A stretch of DNA of 64,000 bases from Lutimaribacter_A marinistellae (GTDB lineage: Bacteria; Pseudomonadota; Alphaproteobacteria; Rhodobacterales; Rhodobacteraceae): contig NZ_JBHRXI010000012.1 in NCBI RefSeq assembly GCF_042648365.1, positions 1 through 64,000 of the forward strand, given 5' to 3'. Each line of letters begins with the position of its first letter. The stretch's first letter is position 1. Both the position numbers and the translations under genes were made by a program. Of this stretch, positions 7,166-15,107 are shown one piece after another. The notes below the pieces were generated by a model. The model worked only from the letters and a program-made list of their open reading frames with translations. It was not told the DNA's origin and did no database searches.

Positions 7166-7615
7166 TCACGCCTCCTTCAAGACGTGTGCACCCTCGACGG
7201 CCGAGGACAGTGCGATGACCGTTTCGCTGCGGCCCAGGAACCTCTTCGTCTTGAGGCCACTAAGGAAGGTCTCGATATCGGACATCTCGGCGATCCGCAG
7301 CTTGACGAGGTAGGACCACGCGCCGGTGACGTGATGACATTCAAGGATAGCGGGATGCGCGACGGCATGGTTCCGAAATGCTGCCTCATCCGCATCTTCG
7401 CGCAGCGCGATCCAGACATAGACCAGTACACCCATTCCGACCGCCGCAGGTTCGACATCCACGGTAAAGCGCCTGATCGTACCCGAGGCGGTCAGCCTGC
7501 GGATCCGGTCGTTCACGCTTGAAGGGGCGAGGTCGACGACGCTGCCGATATCGGCAAGCGAGCGTCGTGCATCGCGCGACAGAAGTTCGATGATTTTGCG
7601 GTCGATGTCATCCAT
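7166..7615 (-). CDS. Lrp/AsnC-family transcriptional regulator
   Basis: A 149-residue Lrp/AsnC regulator. The N-terminal winged helix-turn-helix (MDDIDRKIIELLSRDARRSLADIG, then VNDRIRRLTASGTIRRFTVDV) binds DNA. The C-terminal RAM/ACT-like half (LVYVWIALREDADEAAFRNH to about residue 145) binds the effector and forms oligomers. I chose the ATG at 7613-7615, which matches the family N-terminus. A longer frame reaches 7852 but adds an unrelated stretch. The gene overlaps the LysE exporter and probably controls it. Confidence 0.9.
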   Translation of the reverse strand: MDDIDRKIIELLSRDARRSLADIGSVVDLAPSSVNDRIRRLTASGTIRRFTVDVEPAAVGMGVLVYVWIALREDADEAAFRNHAVAHPAILECHHVTGAWSYLVKLRIAEMSDIETFLSGLKTKRFLGRSETVIALSSAVEGAHVLKEA

Positions 7616-7869
7616 GGCCGTTCTTCTTTCGGGGAATGGGGTCGTTAACCGCCGTATCCTCCATGACCCCGAGGTTTTCAAGGAAAATAAACGAAAAAGC
7701 CTACAATTCCCGAATAATTTTCGGCGAAACGGCCAAAGTGCCGAACGCGCCGGCGCTGGCATCTGCGGGCCGCAGGCAGCGCGGATCGGCGCAGCGGGCA
7801 GGAAACCCCTGTTTTTCAGCCGCGCCTTTTCATAAGAGAAACAGACCACCAAGCCACAGGAGGACAGCA

Positions 7870-8295
7870 GTGCAAGTTCCGTTCAAGACCAAAAGGATGC
7901 TCAATTTCGGCGATTGCGACATTTCAGGCACCGCCTATTTCCCGTCCTACCTCAACATCCTCAATGGTGTGAACGAGGAGTTCTGGCTGCATCTCGGCTT
8001 CCCGTGGCACAAGATCATCTGGGAGGATCGCTGGGGTACGCCGACCGTTCACATCTCGAGCGATTTCTCCAGCCCGTCCTTTTTCGGTGAAGAGCTGGAG
8101 TTCGAGGTTACCGTGCTCAAGGTCGGCCGGTCGTCGGTGACCATCCGTCACGAGATCAGTTGTGAAGGGCAACAACGCTGGTCTTCGACGCAGGTGCTGG
8201 CGGCCAGTGATCTCGACAAGCATTGCTCGATCCCCTGGCCCGACGAGGTGCGAACCGCGCTGCTGGCTTGTGTGCAGGAACCGGCCGGGGAGTAA
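7870..8295 (+). CDS. Acyl-CoA thioesterase, hotdog fold (4HBT type)
   Basis: A predicted cytoplasmic thioesterase of 141 residues in the 4-hydroxybenzoyl-CoA thioesterase-like hotdog family. The N-terminal block NFGDCDISGTAYFPSYLNIL carries the acidic residue and the short helix expected for the active site; FFGEELEFEVTVLKVGRSS is the beta-sheet core. The substrate cannot be told from sequence. The start is the GTG at 7870, with AGGAGG 5-6 nt upstream; a longer ATG frame from 7636 lacks family similarity. The gene diverges from the Lrp/LysE pair. Confidence 0.82.
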   Translation: MQVPFKTKRMLNFGDCDISGTAYFPSYLNILNGVNEEFWLHLGFPWHKIIWEDRWGTPTVHISSDFSSPSFFGEELEFEVTVLKVGRSSVTIRHEISCEGQQRWSSTQVLAASDLDKHCSIPWPDEVRTALLACVQEPAGE

Positions 8296-8394
8296 TGCTG
8301 TGCCCGGACGCAATGCGCGGTATCTGTCCGATACCGCTTCGTGCGGCCCGCCATCGGTCTGGTGGCGGACCGCAGTGACCTGGTGGATCTCAGA

Positions 8395-8586
8395 TCAGCC
8401 GTCGACCGGCGAACAGACCGTCTGGCCGGATGCCGAGGTCGCGACGACATAGCCGGGGGCGCAGCTCGGCGTGCCGTACTTGTCGTAGATCGGTTCAGGG
8501 TTCAGCGCGACCGGAACGGGTTCGTTCTGGCCGCAGGCAGCAAGAAACAGGGCAAATGCGCAGGCGGTGGCAATTTTCAACTTCAT
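8395..8586 (-). CDS. Small lipoprotein, function unknown
   Basis: A 63-residue protein starting MKLKIATACAFALFLAACGQ: a lysine-containing n-region, a hydrophobic stretch and the lipobox LAAC at about residues 15-18. It should be cleaved by signal peptidase II and anchored by the cysteine. The mature part is short, with two further cysteines (SCAPGYVV and TVCSP) that could form a disulfide in the periplasm. AAGGAG lies upstream of the ATG at 8586. I do not recognise a family. Confidence 0.72.
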   Translation of the reverse strand: MKLKIATACAFALFLAACGQNEPVPVALNPEPIYDKYGTPSCAPGYVVATSASGQTVCSPVDG

Positions 8587-8777
8587 GGTCAGTGTTCTCC
8601 TTGCAGGAAGCCGATGCATTCAACGCATGGCTTGATTCCAGAGCCTAGGCGCAGGTTTCCTTTGGGGCAAGGATTGTGCTTTGTCCCGGAAGGGTTGCCA
8701 GAACATTGCCACCGGTGCAGGCGGTCTGCGTGAAATGGAGGCTCGCCAGTACTTGGCCGCTGCGCTATCACCCGCCC

Positions 8778-9398
8778 ATGGCACAGATCGAATCCCTCTT
8801 CGTTACTCGTCTTTACCGCGCTGCTCTGTCCGAGCGGGCACCTGCAATCGACCCGGCCGAGCTGGCAGGGTCATGCTACTCCATCGCCGAGGATGACGAG
8901 GCCGGGCAGGACTGGTGCGAACAGAACGGCTATCCCGGTTACACGTCATATGCCTCGCTCACCGATCTGCCGTGGCGCTTTCCGATCTTTGCCGAGCTCG
9001 TGAAATCGCTCGATGCGCACGTGGCGGCGTTTGCCGAGGATCTGGAATTCGATCTCGACGGGCGCGCCCTCAAGCTCGAAGATCTCTGGATCAACATCCT
9101 GCCCGAGGGCGGTACCCACGGGTCGCATATCCACCCGCATTCCGTCATCTCGGGCACCACCTATGTCGCGATGCCCGAGGGCGCCAGCGCGCTCAAGCTC
9201 GAAGATCCGCGCTCGGCCCGGATGATGGCGGCGCCGACCCGGCGCAAGGATGCGCGTCGGGAATTGCAGCCCTTCATTTACATGAAGCCCGAGGTGGGCG
9301 ACGTCCTGCTGTGGGAAAGCTGGCTGCGCCACGAGGTGCCGATGAACATGGCCGAGGACGAGAGGATCAGCGTCAGTTTCAACTATCGCTGGGACTGA
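8778..9398 (+). CDS. Putative 2OG-Fe(II) oxygenase (TIGR02466-like)
   Basis: A 206-residue protein with the double-stranded beta-helix pattern of putative 2-oxoglutarate/iron oxygenases. NILPEGGTHGSHIHPHSVISGTTYV supplies candidate iron-binding histidines at about residues 112-120. GDVLLWESWLRHEVPMN (about 174-190) supplies a distal histidine, and RISVSFNYRW closes the barrel with the arginine expected to hold 2-oxoglutarate. The substrate is unknown. The start MAQIESLF was chosen over an upstream ATG at 8676 because it fits the family N-terminus. It is followed by a Popeye-like gene in the same direction. Confidence 0.78.
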   Translation: MAQIESLFVTRLYRAALSERAPAIDPAELAGSCYSIAEDDEAGQDWCEQNGYPGYTSYASLTDLPWRFPIFAELVKSLDAHVAAFAEDLEFDLDGRALKLEDLWINILPEGGTHGSHIHPHSVISGTTYVAMPEGASALKLEDPRSARMMAAPTRRKDARRELQPFIYMKPEVGDVLLWESWLRHEVPMNMAEDERISVSFNYRWD

Positions 9399-9461
9399 GC
9401 AGCCATTGACGCGGGGGCAGGCTCTGCGATGATCGTCTTGCTGTCGTTTCGTCACGAGTAG

Positions 9462-10139
9462 ATGCCCTTGGACCTGAGTTTCATCACCGACGGCTGGGCC
9501 GGCCACCTGTCCTATCTGCTGCTGGTGCTGTCGATGCTGATGCGCCGGATGCTCTGGCTGCGGCTTCTGGTCATCGCCTCGGCGCTGGCAGGCATCGCTT
9601 TCGACTATTTCTGGCTGAACAATCCCGTCGGCGTGTTCTGGCAGACGCTGCTCGTGCTGGTCAACGTGGCCGAGCTTCTGATCCTGTGGCGCAATGATCG
9701 CCGGGCAACCTTTACGCCCGAAGAAGAGCATTTTCGCTCCGGATTGCTCCACGGACTCTCGCCTGGGCAGGCGCGGCGGCTTTTCGACCGTGGCCGGTGG
9801 GAAGACCTCGCGCCCGGCACCGTTCTGACCCGGCAGGGCGCGTGTCCCGAATTCCTGACCTATCTCGCCAGCGGCGATGTTTCGGTCGAGGTCGGCGGGC
9901 GGGCGATCCGGACGGTCTCGGGCGGACATTTCATCGGAGAGATGTCGCTGATGGGGGACGATGCCGCCTCGGCCACGACGGTCGTGTCGACCCCGGCCCG
10001 TGCCTGGCGCATCGAACGGCCCAAGCTGCTGCGCCTGCGCGAAACCAATCACGCCGCCATGGCGGTGGTCGAGGCCGGGATCGCACGGGACATGCGTGCG
10101 AAACTGATGTACCAGAACGCTGGCGACGGCCAGACCTGA
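9462..10139 (+). CDS. Popeye-like membrane protein with cyclic-nucleotide-binding domain
   Basis: A 225-residue membrane protein with two or three hydrophobic segments in residues 12-75 (LSYLLLVLSMLM, LRLLVIASALAGIAFDYFWL, VFWQTLLVLVNVAELLILW). A soluble domain from about 85 onward resembles a cNMP-binding fold: LAPGTVLTRQGACPEFLTYLASGDVSVEV, then GGHFIGEMSLMGDDAASATTVVSTPARAWRIERPKLLRL. The phosphate-binding cassette position reads FIGEMSLMGDDAASATT. The three-helix-plus-CNB layout matches Popeye-domain proteins. Ligand and partner are unknown. It lies just before the rpmC promoter in the gap between rplP and rpmC. Confidence 0.75.
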   Translation: MPLDLSFITDGWAGHLSYLLLVLSMLMRRMLWLRLLVIASALAGIAFDYFWLNNPVGVFWQTLLVLVNVAELLILWRNDRRATFTPEEEHFRSGLLHGLSPGQARRLFDRGRWEDLAPGTVLTRQGACPEFLTYLASGDVSVEVGGRAIRTVSGGHFIGEMSLMGDDAASATTVVSTPARAWRIERPKLLRLRETNHAAMAVVEAGIARDMRAKLMYQNAGDGQT

Positions 10140-10169
10140 GCGCGAAGCGCGATTTCTTTCAGGAATAGC

Positions 10170-10198
10170 TTGCCCTTTGGGTCCGACACCCTTATAGA
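10170..10198 (+). promoter_or_regulatory. rpmC (spc unit) promoter
   Basis: TTGCCC (10170-10175, preceded by C) and TATAGA (10193-10198) have a 17-nt spacer. Transcription would start about 115 nt before rpmC. The leader contains a closing stem (10258-10263 with 10293-10298) around an inner CCCG / CGGG pair, so a ribosomal-protein-responsive leader is possible. Confidence 0.65.
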
Positions 10199-10319
10199 GC
10201 GGCATCTTGCAACGCCCCGGCCCGAGTCGGGGGTGTCGCATGTCTATCTGTCATATCCACCAGGGTTAGGGTGACCCGGCAATCGGGGCCCTCTGGTGTA
10301 TTGAAAAAAGGAAAAGGCG

Positions 10320-10520
10320 ATGAACGCCCAGGAACTGCGTGACAAGACCCCGGATCAGCTCCAGGAAGATCTGGCAAACCTGAAGAAAGAGGCCTTCAAC
10401 CTGCGCTTTCAGCAGGCCACCGGTCAACTTGAAGGCACCGCACGGATCAAGGCTGTCCGTCGCGATGTGGCACGCGTCAACACCGTGCTGAACGAAAAAG
10501 CCAAAGCGGCCGCTGAGTAA
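10320..10520 (+). CDS. rpmC: 50S ribosomal protein L29
   Basis: L29 is a small tunnel-exit protein next to L23. The 66-residue product is a two-helix hairpin with LRDKTPDQLQEDLANLKKEAFNLRFQQATGQLE and RIKAVRRDVARVNTVLNE, which matches the family. It is the first gene of the third ribosomal unit, behind its own promoter. It is separated from rplP by a 3.8 kb non-ribosomal block. GGAAAAGGC precedes the start. Confidence 0.97.
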   Translation: MNAQELRDKTPDQLQEDLANLKKEAFNLRFQQATGQLEGTARIKAVRRDVARVNTVLNEKAKAAAE

Positions 10521-10534
10521 GAGGAGCCCGAAAG

Positions 10535-10765
10535 ATGCCCAAACGTATCCTGCAAGGCACCGTGACCAGCGACGCCAACGCCCAGACCGTAACCGTAAGC
10601 GTCGAACGCCGTTTCACGCACCCGGTTCTGAAAAAGACCATCCGTAAGTCCAAGAAGTACCGGGCTCACGATGAGAACAACACCTACAAGGTGGGTGACT
10701 CGGTCCGCATCATCGAGTGCGCGCCGAAATCGAAGACGAAGCGCTGGGAAGTGCTCGAGGCATAA
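10535..10765 (+). CDS. rpsQ: 30S ribosomal protein S17
   Basis: S17 is a primary 16S rRNA binder of the 30S body. The 76-residue OB-fold protein shows MPKRILQGTVTSDANAQTVTVSVERRFTHPV and YKVGDSVRIIECAPKSKTKRWEVL. It starts 14 nt after rpmC behind GAGGAG. The 76-nt gap before rplN holds a small hairpin (10797-10802 with 10818-10823). Confidence 0.97.
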   Translation: MPKRILQGTVTSDANAQTVTVSVERRFTHPVLKKTIRKSKKYRAHDENNTYKVGDSVRIIECAPKSKTKRWEVLEA

Positions 10766-10841
10766 GCCGCGGGCGCTCACAGTTTAATCGAAACCCTGGG
10801 GGAGCTAACAAGAACAGCCCCCATAGGTCGGGAGAAACCAC

Positions 10842-11210
10842 ATGATCCAGATGCAGACCAATCTGGATGTCGCTGACAACTCCGGCGCACGCCGGGTGCA
10901 GTGCATCAAGGTCCTGGGTGGTTCCAAGCGTAAATACGCATCCGTGGGCGACATCATCGTCGTCTCGGTCAAGGAAGCCATCCCGCGCGGCCGCGTGAAG
11001 AAAGGTGACGTCCGCAAGGCCGTCGTCGTGCGCACCGCCAAGGAAGTCCGTCGCGAAGACGGCACCGCGATCCGCTTCGATCGCAACGCTGCCGTCATCC
11101 TGAACAACAACAACGAGCCCGTCGGTACCCGTATCTTCGGACCGGTTGTTCGTGAACTTCGCGCGAAGAACTTCATGAAGATCATCTCGCTGGCTCCGGA
11201 GGTGCTGTAA
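10842..11210 (+). CDS. rplN: 50S ribosomal protein L14
   Basis: L14 lies at the subunit interface and binds RsfS in dormant ribosomes. The 122-residue protein shows MIQMQTNLDVADNSGARRVQCIKVLGGSKRKYA and RRGDGTAIRF-like REDGTAIRFDRNAAVILNNNNEPVGTRIFGPV. The length is standard. rplX begins 2 nt after the stop. Confidence 0.98.
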   Translation: MIQMQTNLDVADNSGARRVQCIKVLGGSKRKYASVGDIIVVSVKEAIPRGRVKKGDVRKAVVVRTAKEVRREDGTAIRFDRNAAVILNNNNEPVGTRIFGPVVRELRAKNFMKIISLAPEVL

Positions 11211-11212
11211 TC

Positions 11213-11524
11213 ATGGCTGCGAAACTTCGCAAAGGCGACAAGGTCGTCGTTCTCGCGGGCCGCGACAAGGGCAAGGAAGGCACCATCGCGTCCGTCGACC
11301 CCAAGGCCGGCAAGGCCGTGGTCGAAGGCGTGAACATGGCCATCCGCCACACCCGCCAGTCGCAGAATTCCCAGGGCGGCCGCCTGCCCAAGGCGCTGCC
11401 GATCGACCTCAGCAATATTGCGCTGCTGGATGCGAACGGCAAGGCAACCCGCGTCGGCTTCCGCATGGAAGACGGCAAGAAGGTCCGCTTCGCCAAGACC
11501 ACGGGGGACGTGATCGATGCTTGA
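11213..11524 (+). CDS. rplX: 50S ribosomal protein L24
   Basis: L24 is an initiator of 50S assembly near the tunnel exit. The 103-residue protein has the KOW motif KLRKGDKVVVLAGRDKGKEG at residues 4-23, followed by VEGVNMAIRHTRQSQNSQGG. The 3' end overlaps rplE by 8 nt, so the two are probably coupled. Confidence 0.98.
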   Translation: MAAKLRKGDKVVVLAGRDKGKEGTIASVDPKAGKAVVEGVNMAIRHTRQSQNSQGGRLPKALPIDLSNIALLDANGKATRVGFRMEDGKKVRFAKTTGDVIDA

Positions 11525-12077
11525 TACCGCAAACTACACCCCGCGTCTGCGCACGCAGTATGTCGAGTCGATCAAGGCCGCTCTGAAAGAAGAGTTCGGC
11601 TACAAGAACGACATGATGATCCCGAAGCTCGACAAGATCGTGCTGAACATCGGCTGTGGCGCCGAGGCGGTGAGGGACTCCAAGAAGGCGAAAGCCGCCG
11701 TCGAGGACCTGACCAAGATCTCCGGCCAGCAGGCCGTGGCGACCAAGGCGAAGAAGTCGATCGCCGGCTTCCGCGTCCGCGAAGAGATGCCGCTGGGTGC
11801 CAAGGTGACCCTGCGCGGTGACCGGATGTACGAATTCCTCGACCGCCTCATCACCATCGCGATGCCCCGCATCCGCGACTTCCGTGGTGTAAAGCCGTCC
11901 TTCGACGGCCGTGGCAACTTTGCCATGGGTCTCAAGGAGCACATCGTGTTCCCGGAAATCGATTTCGACAAGGTCGACGAAGTCTGGGGCATGGACATCA
12001 TCATCGCCACCACAGCGAAAACCGACGCCGAAGCAAAGAGCCTGTTGAAGCTGTTCAACATGCCCTTCACGTCGTAA
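11517..12077 (+). CDS. rplE: 50S ribosomal protein L5
   Basis: L5 carries 5S rRNA and contacts P-site tRNA and S13. The 186-residue protein shows IPKLDKIVLNIGCG, AGFRVREEMPLGAKVTLRGDRMYEFLDRL, and the C-terminal MDIIIATTAKTDAEAKSLLKLFNMPF. The start codon lies inside rplX. Standard length; no anomaly. Confidence 0.98.
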   Translation: MLDTANYTPRLRTQYVESIKAALKEEFGYKNDMMIPKLDKIVLNIGCGAEAVRDSKKAKAAVEDLTKISGQQAVATKAKKSIAGFRVREEMPLGAKVTLRGDRMYEFLDRLITIAMPRIRDFRGVKPSFDGRGNFAMGLKEHIVFPEIDFDKVDEVWGMDIIIATTAKTDAEAKSLLKLFNMPFTS

Positions 12078-12095
12078 GCGTCCGGAGGAATAGAC

Positions 12096-12401
12096 ATGGC
12101 TAAGAAAAGCATGATCGAGCGCGAGAAGAAGCGCGAGCGCCTGGTGGCAAAATACGCCGCGAAGCGCGCCGAGCTCAAGGAAATCGCGAATGACGAAAGC
12201 CGCCCGATGGAAGAGCGCTTCAAAGCGCGCCTGAAGCTGGCGAAACTGCCGCGCAACAGCTCGCCGACCCGGCTGCACAACCGCTGCCAGCTGACGGGCC
12301 GTCCGCACGCTTATTACCGCAAGCTCAAGCTCAGCCGTATCGCGCTGCGCGATCTGGGCTCGTCGGGGCAGATCCCCGGCATGGTCAAGTCGAGCTGGTA
12401 A
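12096..12401 (+). CDS. rpsN: 30S ribosomal protein S14
   Basis: S14 sits in the 30S head. The 101-residue form is the long, zinc-independent type: MAKKSMIEREKKRERLVAKYAAKR at the N-terminus, then LPRNSSPTRLHNRCQLTGRPHAYYRKLKLSRI. Only one cysteine of the CxxC zinc site of the short form is present. GGAGGA precedes the start. Confidence 0.98.
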   Translation: MAKKSMIEREKKRERLVAKYAAKRAELKEIANDESRPMEERFKARLKLAKLPRNSSPTRLHNRCQLTGRPHAYYRKLKLSRIALRDLGSSGQIPGMVKSSW

Positions 12402-12413
12402 GGAGGGAGTGAG

Positions 12414-12806
12414 ATGAACGATCCTATCGGCGATATGCTCACCCGCATCCGCAACGCCCAGCTGCGCCACAAGAGCACCGTGAGCACCCCCGCGTCCAAG
12501 CTGCGGGCATGGGTTCTCGATGTTCTGGCCGACGAAGGCTACATCCGCGGTTACGAGAAGACGACCGACGTGAATGGCCACCCGGCCATCGAGATCAGCC
12601 TGAAGTACTATGAAGGCGAGCCCGTGATCCGCGAACTCAAGCGCGTTTCCAAGCCCGGCCGTCGCGTGTACATGGCGGTCAAGGACATCCCGCAGGTTCG
12701 CCAGGGCCTGGGCGTGTCCATCGTCTCGACGCCCAAGGGCGTGATGTCGGACCAGAACGCCCGCAGCCAGAATGTTGGCGGCGAAGTGCTCTGCACCGTA
12801 TTCTAA
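12414..12806 (+). CDS. rpsH: 30S ribosomal protein S8
   Basis: S8 binds the central domain of 16S rRNA; in E. coli it represses the spc operon. The 130-residue product shows NDPIGDMLTRIRNAQLRHKS, RVSKPGRRVYMAVKDIPQV and LGVSIVSTPKGVMSDQNARSQNVGGEVLCTVF split across the C-terminal domain. AAGGAGGG precedes the start. The position between rpsN and rplF is canonical. Confidence 0.98.
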   Translation: MNDPIGDMLTRIRNAQLRHKSTVSTPASKLRAWVLDVLADEGYIRGYEKTTDVNGHPAIEISLKYYEGEPVIRELKRVSKPGRRVYMAVKDIPQVRQGLGVSIVSTPKGVMSDQNARSQNVGGEVLCTVF

Positions 12807-12818
12807 GGAGGGCTGCAG

Positions 12819-13352
12819 ATGTCTCGTATTGGTAAGAAACCGGTCGAGCTGCCCAGTGGCGTTTCCGCCTCTGTGTCCGGCCAGACCATCGAAGTGAAAG
12901 GCCCGAAAGGCGCCCGCAGCTTCACCGCAACCGACGACGTGACCCTCGTGGTCGAGGAAAGCGCCGTGCGCGTCGAACCCCGTGGCAAGTCCAAGCGGGC
13001 GCGCCAGCAGTGGGGCATGAGCCGCACGCAGGTCGCGAACCTCGTCCAGGGCGTCACCGAGGGCTTCAAGAAAGAGCTCGAGATCCAGGGCGTCGGTTAC
13101 CGTGCCCAGATGCAGGGCAACACGCTGAAGCTGAACCTCGGCTACAGCCACGATGTCAACTTCGAAGCGCCCGAGGGAATCACCATCTCGGCGCCGAAGC
13201 AGACCGAAATCGTGGTTGAAGGCACCGACCAGCAGCAGGTGGGCGAAGTGGCGGCACAGATCCGCGACTGGCGCCGTCCCGAGCCCTACAAGGGCAAGGG
13301 CATCCGCTACAAGGGCGAGTTCATCTTCCGCAAGGAAGGCAAGAAGAAGTAA
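12819..13352 (+). CDS. rplF: 50S ribosomal protein L6
   Basis: L6 lies near the sarcin-ricin loop and the factor-binding site. The 177-residue protein consists of two related alpha/beta domains. It begins SRIGKKPVELPSGVSASV and shows VQGVTEGFKKELEIQGVGYRAQ and RDWRRPEPYKGKGIRYKGE, the C-terminal signature. Behind AAGGAGGG; 11 nt before rplR. Confidence 0.98.
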   Translation: MSRIGKKPVELPSGVSASVSGQTIEVKGPKGARSFTATDDVTLVVEESAVRVEPRGKSKRARQQWGMSRTQVANLVQGVTEGFKKELEIQGVGYRAQMQGNTLKLNLGYSHDVNFEAPEGITISAPKQTEIVVEGTDQQQVGEVAAQIRDWRRPEPYKGKGIRYKGEFIFRKEGKKK

Positions 13353-13363
13353 GGACGCGAAAA

Positions 13364-13723
13364 ATGGCAAGCAGCAAACGTACCCTGTTTCTGAAGCGCC
13401 GCCTGCGCGTTCGGAACAAGCTCCGCAAGGTCAACGCCGGGCGTCCGCGCCTCAGCGTGCACCGCAGCAACAAGAACATCAGCGTCCAGCTGATCGACGA
13501 TGTGCGCGGCGTGACCCTGGCAGCGGCCTCCAGCCTCGAAAAGGACCTGGGTGTCGTCGGCAAGAACAATGTCGAGGCGGCCACCAAGGTCGGCGCGGCA
13601 ATTGCCGAACGGGCAAAGAAGGCCGGTGTGGAAGAAGCATATTTCGACCGCGGCGGTTTCCTGTTTCACGGCAAGGTGAAGGCTCTGGCCGACGCCGCGC
13701 GTGAAGGTGGGCTCAAGCTCTGA
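13364..13723 (+). CDS. rplR: 50S ribosomal protein L18
   Basis: L18 binds 5S rRNA together with L5. The 119-residue protein shows RLRVRNKLRKVNAGRPRLSVHRSNKNISVQLIDD and ends KVKALADAAREGGLKL, which is diagnostic. A 110-nt spacer rather than the usual few bases separates it from rpsE. Confidence 0.98.
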   Translation: MASSKRTLFLKRRLRVRNKLRKVNAGRPRLSVHRSNKNISVQLIDDVRGVTLAAASSLEKDLGVVGKNNVEAATKVGAAIAERAKKAGVEEAYFDRGGFLFHGKVKALADAAREGGLKL

Positions 13724-13833
13724 AAGCTGTGGGGGACGCCTGCCGTCCCCCCGATGATCCGGGACCGCTTCGCGCGGTCACCAGGGATCGGACCAACCGG
13801 CGCCGAGGCGCCACGTAGAAAAGGAATGCCGAC
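13724..13833 (+). promoter_or_regulatory. Structured rplR-rpsE spacer
   Basis: This 110-nt spacer holds three short hairpins: GGGGGACG (13731-13738) / CGTCCCCC (13744-13751), GACCGC...GCGGTC around 13763-13779, and GGCGCC...GGCGCC around 13799-13813. None has a T tract. They may slow or process the transcript between L18 and S5; the function is not evident. Confidence 0.35.
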
Positions 13834-14418
13834 ATGGCAGAACGTGAAAACCGGGGCCGTGGCCGTCGTGACCGCGACGAGGCCCCCGAATTCGCCGATC
13901 GTCTCGTAGCGATCAACCGCGTCTCGAAGACCGTGAAAGGTGGTAAGCGCTTCGGCTTCGCCGCTCTCGTGGTCGTCGGCGACCAGAAGGGCCGCGTGGG
14001 CTTCGGCAAGGGCAAGGCCAAGGAAGTGCCCGAGGCGATCCGCAAGGCGACCGAGCAAGCAAAGCGCCAGATGATCCGCGTGCCGCTGAAAGAAGGCCGC
14101 ACCCTGCATCACGACATGTATGGTCGTCACGGCGCCGGCAAGGTGACCATGCGGACCGCGCCCGAAGGTACCGGTATCATCGCCGGTGGTCCGATGCGCG
14201 CCGTGTTCGAGATGCTGGGCATCAAGGACGTCGTGTCCAAGTCGCTCGGCTCGCAGAACCCCTACAACATGATCCGCGCCACGCTGAACGGCCTCCAGAA
14301 GGAGCAGTCGCCCCGTTCGGTCGCTGCGCGCCGCGGCAAGAAGGTCGCCGACATCCTGCCCAAGCGGGATGAGGTTCAGACCACCTCTGCCGAGGTCAAC
14401 GTCGCCGAGGAGGTGTGA
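13834..14418 (+). CDS. rpsE: 30S ribosomal protein S5
   Basis: S5 contributes to decoding fidelity and the mRNA entry channel. The 194-residue protein has an Arg/Glu/Asp-rich N-terminus, then FADRLVAINRVSKTVKGGKRFGFAALVVVGDQKGRVGFGKGKAKEVPEAIRKA split across the dsRNA-binding-like domain. The C-terminal domain contains GTGIIAGGPMRAVFE and VSKSLGSQNPYNMIRAT. The slight C-terminal extension is normal for alphaproteobacteria. Confidence 0.98.
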   Translation: MAERENRGRGRRDRDEAPEFADRLVAINRVSKTVKGGKRFGFAALVVVGDQKGRVGFGKGKAKEVPEAIRKATEQAKRQMIRVPLKEGRTLHHDMYGRHGAGKVTMRTAPEGTGIIAGGPMRAVFEMLGIKDVVSKSLGSQNPYNMIRATLNGLQKEQSPRSVAARRGKKVADILPKRDEVQTTSAEVNVAEEV

Positions 14419-14423
14419 GAGCC

Positions 14424-14612
14424 ATGGCAAAGACCATCGTCGTCAAGCAGGTCGGCTCGCCGATCCGCCGCCCCGCCATCCAGCGTGAAACGCTGATCGG
14501 CCTGGGCCTGAACAAGATGCACAAGACCCGTGAGCTTGAGGATACGCCCTCGGTCCGCGGCATGATCAACCGCATCCCGCACCTGGTCGAGATCGTCGAA
14601 GAGCGCGACTGA
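14424..14612 (+). CDS. rpmD: 50S ribosomal protein L30
   Basis: L30 is a small 50S protein. The 62-residue product MAKTIVVKQVGSPIRRP, then QRETLIGLGLNKMHKTRELEDTPSVRGMI, is typical of the short bacterial form. I use the ATG at 14424 (an upstream ATG at 14415 would add three residues). A strong terminator follows, and a DUF1127 gene lies between rpmD and rplO. Confidence 0.96.
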   Translation: MAKTIVVKQVGSPIRRPAIQRETLIGLGLNKMHKTRELEDTPSVRGMINRIPHLVEIVEERD

Positions 14613-14651
14613 CCGGCGCGCTGCGCAACTGGCGCAGCAGACCAAAATGAC

Positions 14652-14682
14652 AAGGCCGCTCCTGACGGGGGCGGCCTTTTTC
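14652..14682 (+). terminator. Terminator after rpmD
   Basis: AAGGCCGCTCC (14652-14662) pairs with GGGGCGGCCTT (14668-14678) with one GU, and is followed by TTTTC. It ends the rpmC-rpmD unit. Confidence 0.9.
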
Positions 14683-14850
14683 GTGGTCGTCCCGCCCTGA
14701 TCCGCAGCCATGCACGCGCTGCATGACGGCTCCGCAGGCTTGTCCATTGTGCGGGTCCTGGGCCATCCCTATCTCCGCCTGACCGTAAAACGACATGACC
14801 ATGACGACCGCTGGGGAGCGTCCCCGGCGCAATAAAAAAGGAGTCTTACC

Positions 14851-15066
14851 ATGGCCCATATCACGACCAACCCGACCTTCGGATCATCGCTGGCGAGCCG
14901 CCTGCGCTCTGTTTTCGCGGGCCTGCGCGAAGCGCGTCAGCGCGACGCGGAAATGCGCCGCACCTACAACGAGCTGAACGGCCTGAGCGAGCGCGAACTG
15001 GCCGATATCGGTCTGCGTCGCTGCGACATCGACGACGTCGTGCGCGACCGGTTCTGCGCGCGCTGA
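14851..15066 (+). CDS. DUF1127 small protein
   Basis: A 71-residue arginine-rich protein with the DUF1127 core at the C-terminus (YNELNGLSERELADIGLRRCDIDDVVRDRF, about residues 39-68). In other alphaproteobacteria small DUF1127 proteins affect RNA turnover and phosphate or carbon metabolism; the role here is not known. AAAAAGGAG precedes the ATG. It has terminators on both sides and so is probably a single-gene unit inserted between rpmD and rplO. Confidence 0.88.
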   Translation: MAHITTNPTFGSSLASRLRSVFAGLREARQRDAEMRRTYNELNGLSERELADIGLRRCDIDDVVRDRFCAR

Positions 15067-15107
15067 CCCGTTGACCCCGATCGTGGCACATGGCCACGGC
15101 GCGATCG

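Noticed and set aside
11409..13370. 653-residue minus-strand ORF opposite rplE to rplF
   Set aside because: It lies wholly opposite well-conserved ribosomal protein genes and has no recognisable domains; a codon-bias shadow.
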